Of a stretch of 18,383 nt of DNA, positions 16,147 to 18,383 are shown one piece after another. Every line of letters begins with the position of its first letter. Position 1 is the first letter of the stretch. The notes below the pieces were generated by a model, which was not told the DNA's origin, made no database searches, and saw nothing but the letters and a program-made list of their open reading frames with translations. This DNA is from an uncultured Clostridia bacterium. Its GTDB lineage: Bacteria > Bacillota > Clostridia > Christensenellales > Borkfalkiaceae. The stretch is from contig CANRAI010000012.1 of assembly GCA_947628555.1 (NCBI GenBank), positions 1 through 18,383 of the forward strand, written 5' to 3'. Both the position numbers and the translations under genes were made by a program.

Positions 16147-17215
16147 TGCGCTTGTCCTCCCTTACTTTTGCGATAAATTTATCGAACAGAAACGAAGCGT
16201 CCTGCGGTCCGCCGCACGCCTCGGGATGAAACTGAACGGTATATGCGTTCAGCTGGGGATAATCGAAACCTTCACAGGTGTTGTCGTTCGCGTTCACATA
16301 CGTTAGCCTGCCGATACCCTGTAAACTCGACGAAATTACTTCGTAGCCGTGGTTTTGGCTGGTTATATAGACCCTGCCCGTTTCCAAATCTTTGACGGGC
16401 TGATTAGCGCCTCTGTGACCGTATTTCATTTTAGCGGTTTTTCCGCCCATAGCAAGCGCAAAAAGCTGGTGACCTAGGCAAATTCCGAAGATAGGCAATT
16501 TACCTGCCAATTTTTTAAGATTTTCAATAATTTCAACGTTCTCCGCGGGGTCGCCGGGACCGTTCGTAAGCATAAGCCCGTCTGCCCCGAGGGATAAAAT
16601 CTGTTCGGCGCTATAAAAGGAAGGCACTCTTATACAGCGGCAACCGCGCTTTACAAGTTCGCGGATTATGTTTTCTTTCGCGCCGAAGTCCCATACCGCG
16701 ATTTTCAGACCGTCAGGGTCGCCGTAGTATTCAACTTTTTCGCAGGTAACGTTTCTTACCGCGTCTTTTATGCAGTAAGCGCCGACGGCGTTCAGGTTCT
16801 TCATCGGTTTAGAAGTTATCGCCGCGTTCATAACGCCCGCCTCGCGCACGATTTTCGTCAGTTCGCGCGTGTCTATGCCGTAAATCCCTATGATGTTTTT
16901 CTCTTTAAGGAATTTGTCAAGCGTTTCTTCCGCCCTGAAATTAGACGGAGCGTCGCATTTTTCGCGCACGATATAAGCGGAGGCCCACGGCTTTTTGCTC
17001 TCCTCGTCGGGGGATATCATTCCGTAGTTGCCTATAAGCGGAAACGTCTGTGTGACAATCTGCCCGTAATAGCTGGGGTCGGTAAGCGTTTCGATGTACC
17101 CCGTCATACCCGTGGTGAACACAAGCTCGCCCACCGTTTCGCCGTCCGCGCCGAAGCGCGTTCCCTGAAATTCCCTGCCGTTTTGCAACGTTAAATAAAC
17201 CTTGCCGTTGTTCAT
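16139..17215 (-). CDS. carA: Carbamoyl-phosphate synthase small subunit (CarA)
   Basis: CarA hydrolyses glutamine and passes ammonia to CarB. The N-terminal small-chain domain shows VFTTGMTGY (32-40) and SYYGQIV, and GIDTRELT follows at 113-120. The class I glutamine amidotransferase domain has NGPGDP (218-223), the nucleophile C246 in GICLGHQ, and H330 and E332 in FHPEA. Length 358 residues is normal. ATG at 17215 has a good GAGGAAG ribosome binding site (17222-17228) and lies 62 bases downstream of a terminator-like hairpin. No clear promoter lies between that hairpin and carA, so expression probably depends on readthrough from the promoter at 17501-17529. CarA overlaps carB by 8 bases, as expected for subunits made in equal amounts. 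Confidence 0.97.
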   Translation of the reverse strand: MNNGKVYLTLQNGREFQGTRFGADGETVGELVFTTGMTGYIETLTDPSYYGQIVTQTFPLIGNYGMISPDEESKKPWASAYIVREKCDAPSNFRAEETLDKFLKEKNIIGIYGIDTRELTKIVREAGVMNAAITSKPMKNLNAVGAYCIKDAVRNVTCEKVEYYGDPDGLKIAVWDFGAKENIIRELVKRGCRCIRVPSFYSAEQILSLGADGLMLTNGPGDPAENVEIIENLKKLAGKLPIFGICLGHQLFALAMGGKTAKMKYGHRGANQPVKDLETGRVYITSQNHGYEVISSSLQGIGRLTYVNANDNTCEGFDYPQLNAYTVQFHPEACGGPQDASFLFDKFIAKVREDKRNA

Positions 17216-17237
17216 TAAAAACTTCCTCTATGTAATG

Positions 17238-17251
17238 ACGGCCGAAGCCGT
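17238..17251 (-). other. Small UUCG-loop hairpin in the carA leader
   Basis: On the minus strand ACGGC-TTCG-GCCGT forms a 5-bp stem closed by the very stable C(UUCG)G tetraloop, about 9 bases upstream of the carA ribosome binding site. No T run follows, so it is not a terminator. It may shape the RNA around the start of carA or stabilise the processed 5' end. Confidence 0.45.
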
Positions 17252-17277
17252 ATTTAAATTTCTCACATTAAAATAAA

Positions 17278-17302
17278 GACTGATTTAAAAAATAAATCAG
17301 TC
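17278..17302 (-). terminator. Intrinsic terminator or attenuator hairpin before carA
   Basis: GACTGATTTA and TAAATCAGTC form a perfect 10-bp stem with a loop of five identical bases. On the minus strand the tail reads TTTATTTTAATG, rich in T. The stop codon of the small ORF upstream (17297-17299) lies within the 5' arm. It sits 62 bases before carA, between a strong promoter and the operon, which is where an attenuator would be. The stem is AT-rich, so termination may be partial. I could not find a convincing antiterminator pairing by eye. Confidence 0.6.
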
Positions 17303-17482
17303 AATCGACGAAAATGCCCCACCGCAGCGGACAATAAAATTATCAAAATTGAAAAAAATTTCCCCGTCCGCACACGGATAAATCTTTTCCGCTTTTGTAA
17401 ACAGGGATTCAGTTAAAGCGCTTACCTCCCCCAAAATACTCGTTTCGGGCTGCGGTTGCGTTAAAAACCTTAAAGTTCTCAT
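17297..17482 (-). CDS. Small ORF of 61 codons in the car operon leader, no recognised family
   Basis: I do not recognise this 61-residue sequence. It begins MRTLRFLTQ, has no transmembrane segment, signal peptide or run of arginine codons, and contains two cysteines (C37 and C53). The ATG at 17482 lies about 12 bases downstream of the predicted transcription start, with a weak TTAGAG ribosome binding site 4 bases away. The stop codon falls inside the terminator-like stem at 17278-17302, so ribosomes finishing the ORF would cover the 5' arm. It could be a real small protein, a leader peptide whose translation controls carA, or a chance ORF in a regulatory RNA. The placement favours a link to carA. 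Confidence 0.45.
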   Translation of the reverse strand: MRTLRFLTQPQPETSILGEVSALTESLFTKAEKIYPCADGEIFFNFDNFIVRCGGAFSSID

Positions 17483-17500
17483 AAATCTCTAACCTTATAA

Positions 17501-17529
17501 ATTATATAACAGCTCGAATTTCAAGTCAA
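17501..17529 (-). promoter_or_regulatory. Strong promoter of the small ORF and car-thiI operon
   Basis: On the minus strand, TTGACT (17524-17529) and TATAAT (17501-17506) are exactly 17 bases apart, nearly perfect for the housekeeping sigma factor. Transcription should start near 17494, giving a leader of about 280 bases before carA that holds the 61-codon ORF and the hairpin at 17278-17302. The -10 lies inside a short AT-rich palindrome (TTATA-TAATT-TATAA), which could be an operator or just chance. The -35 begins 7 bases after the stop of the upstream metallopeptidase gene, and I see no terminator between them. Confidence 0.8.
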
Positions 17530-17535
17530 GCAAAA

Positions 17536-18174
17536 TCAATATAAAGTTGTAAGGAAATCGAAAGAGGCAAGCTGCTTCTTCACGGCTTTGTAGTCCGGCA
17601 CGTAATCAGAAACAAGTTTCCAGAACGCAGGAGAATGGTTGTGGCATATTACGTGGCAAAGCTCGTGGACGATTATATATCTCCTTATATAAAGCGGCAG
17701 CATAAAAACCATATAATTAAAATAAAGATTGTTCCTTCCGTCGCAGCAACCCCACCTGCCTGTGTATTTTCGGATATTTACGCTATTGGGCGTTATCATA
17801 GTCAGCCTGGAAATTTCTTCCACGTTTTCCATAAAATCCGCCGTACAGGCGTCGGTAAAAAGTTTTTGTATATTTTCGAACTTTTTTACATAGACGGCTT
17901 CGGAAGATATCAGGTTTTTATCGGATATAACAAGCGGCAGTTTTCGCCCGTCGAGATAAACGCATTTTCTCTCAACCACATCGTCGTTCACGGCAAGCCG
18001 CTCGGCGTTCCTGTTGACGATTTTATCTATCCACCGCTCTTTCGACGCGAGAAAATCCTCTACTCTTGATAGTGGAGTCTCCCACGAACAGCGGACCGTG
18101 ATTTTATTGTCGCCAGACACTGAAACGGACATGCTCTTGCGTGGGCTGCGGATTATTTCATATTTATATTTCAT
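17536..18174 (-). CDS. YgjP-like zinc metallopeptidase (COG1451, SprT/M48-like)
   Basis: A 212-residue soluble protein with the zinc site HELCH (170-174: H170, E171, H174) followed by NHSPAFW (179-185), where H180 should be the third ligand. GRWGCCD (139-145) stands at the usual GRWGSC position, with Cys for Ser. These are the marks of the YgjP/DUF45 metallopeptidase family, whose members are widespread and mostly without a known substrate. The N-terminal half (about 1-110) is the beta-rich part typical of the family. The ATG at 18174 overlaps the end of the upstream thioesterase gene by 11 bases, so the two are probably cotranscribed; AAGG about 10 bases upstream is a weak ribosome binding site. 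Confidence 0.9.
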   Translation of the reverse strand: MKYKYEIIRSPRKSMSVSVSGDNKITVRCSWETPLSRVEDFLASKERWIDKIVNRNAERLAVNDDVVERKCVYLDGRKLPLVISDKNLISSEAVYVKKFENIQKLFTDACTADFMENVEEISRLTMITPNSVNIRKYTGRWGCCDGRNNLYFNYMVFMLPLYIRRYIIVHELCHVICHNHSPAFWKLVSDYVPDYKAVKKQLASFDFLTTLY

Positions 18175-18383
18175 CGGTCTGTACCTTGAACTGCACGCGC
18201 AACTCGTCCCCGACCCTGCCCTCGACTACGGAAGTCTTTCCGTCGCTTTGCCTATATAAATCGAGCGTTTCTCCCGCTTTGCATTGCTTGACGAAAGTTA
18301 TCTGAATTTCGGAAAAGAACCTGCCTTTCAACTCTTCGGGCGTAAAGGTATCGAGGAGAAAATCAGCGTATTTCGTGTTGTTC
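18164..18383 (-). CDS. Acyl-ACP thioesterase, C-terminal part only (5' end beyond window)
   Basis: The last 72 residues are visible, ending in TAA at 18164-18166; the rest lies past the right edge. The fragment opens with NNTKYADFLLD, the asparagine-rich helix motif found in the second hotdog domain of acyl-ACP thioesterases (NN-x-KY), then an ITFVKQCKAGETLDLY strand block typical of the same fold. Such enzymes release fatty acids from acyl carrier protein. A related hotdog acyl-CoA thioesterase remains possible because the catalytic N-terminal part is not seen. The stop overlaps the start of the metallopeptidase gene. Confidence 0.72.
   Translation of the reverse strand, partial: NNTKYADFLLDTFTPEELKGRFFSEIQITFVKQCKAGETLDLYRQSDGKTSVVEGRVGDELRVQFKVQTDEI

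Noticed and set aside
17216..17494. PyrR-type or known riboswitch leader before carA
   Set aside because: I looked for the PyrR-binding consensus and well-known riboswitch cores and saw none; it is reported only as an unclassified attenuator-like leader.
1..18383. tRNA or rRNA genes, CRISPR arrays, insertion sequences, phage genes
   Set aside because: No matching motifs, direct-repeat arrays, transposase-like ORFs or target duplications seen; genes are packed and of uniform character.

Overview
The window looks like a piece of a Clostridia-type (Bacillota) chromosome, probably from an uncultured or gut lineage. The grounds are strong Shine-Dalgarno sequences inside operons, a miaB-mutS-mutL-miaA-ynbB gene order, a short ThiI paired with its own cysteine desulfurase, and an endonuclease-type MutL with no MutH. 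I cannot place it more precisely. Coding density is very high. All intergenic gaps are about 100 bases or less, and I saw no mobile element, CRISPR array, tRNA or rRNA.

Layout. (1) 1-7403, minus strand: one tightly packed operon read right to left, miaB - mutS - mutL - miaA - ynbB-like gene (cut by the left edge). A near-consensus promoter sits at 7424-7452. It joins mismatch repair (MutS, MutL) to both steps of ms2i6A37 tRNA modification (MiaA prenylates, MiaB methylthiolates). The hfq gene often found next to miaA is absent. (2) 7496-9718, plus strand: a divergent class A penicillin-binding protein, the only plus-strand gene, with no visible ribosome binding site. (3) 9747-9766: a two-way terminator between the converging PBP and thiI genes. 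(4) 9822-17482, minus strand: an operon read right to left from a strong promoter at 17501-17529, through a 61-codon leader ORF and an intrinsic terminator-like hairpin, into carA, a carB-dapF fusion, a NifZ-like cysteine desulfurase and thiI. (5) 17536-18383, minus strand: a YgjP/COG1451-type zinc metallopeptidase, preceded by the C-terminal end of an acyl-ACP thioesterase cut by the right edge.

Most of the window is housekeeping. The unusual item is the 1346-residue CarB-DapF polypeptide. A full-length carbamoyl-phosphate synthase large subunit (about 1071 residues) runs without a stop into a diaminopimelate epimerase domain, with a Shine-Dalgarno-like sequence still present at the seam. 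In that domain the first catalytic cysteine is alanine and several other active-site motifs are altered, while the second catalytic cysteine remains. The leader in front of carA, with its promoter, small ORF and terminator hairpin, looks like an attenuation region of no class I recognise. I found no defence system, biosynthetic cluster or other clearly new multi-gene system.
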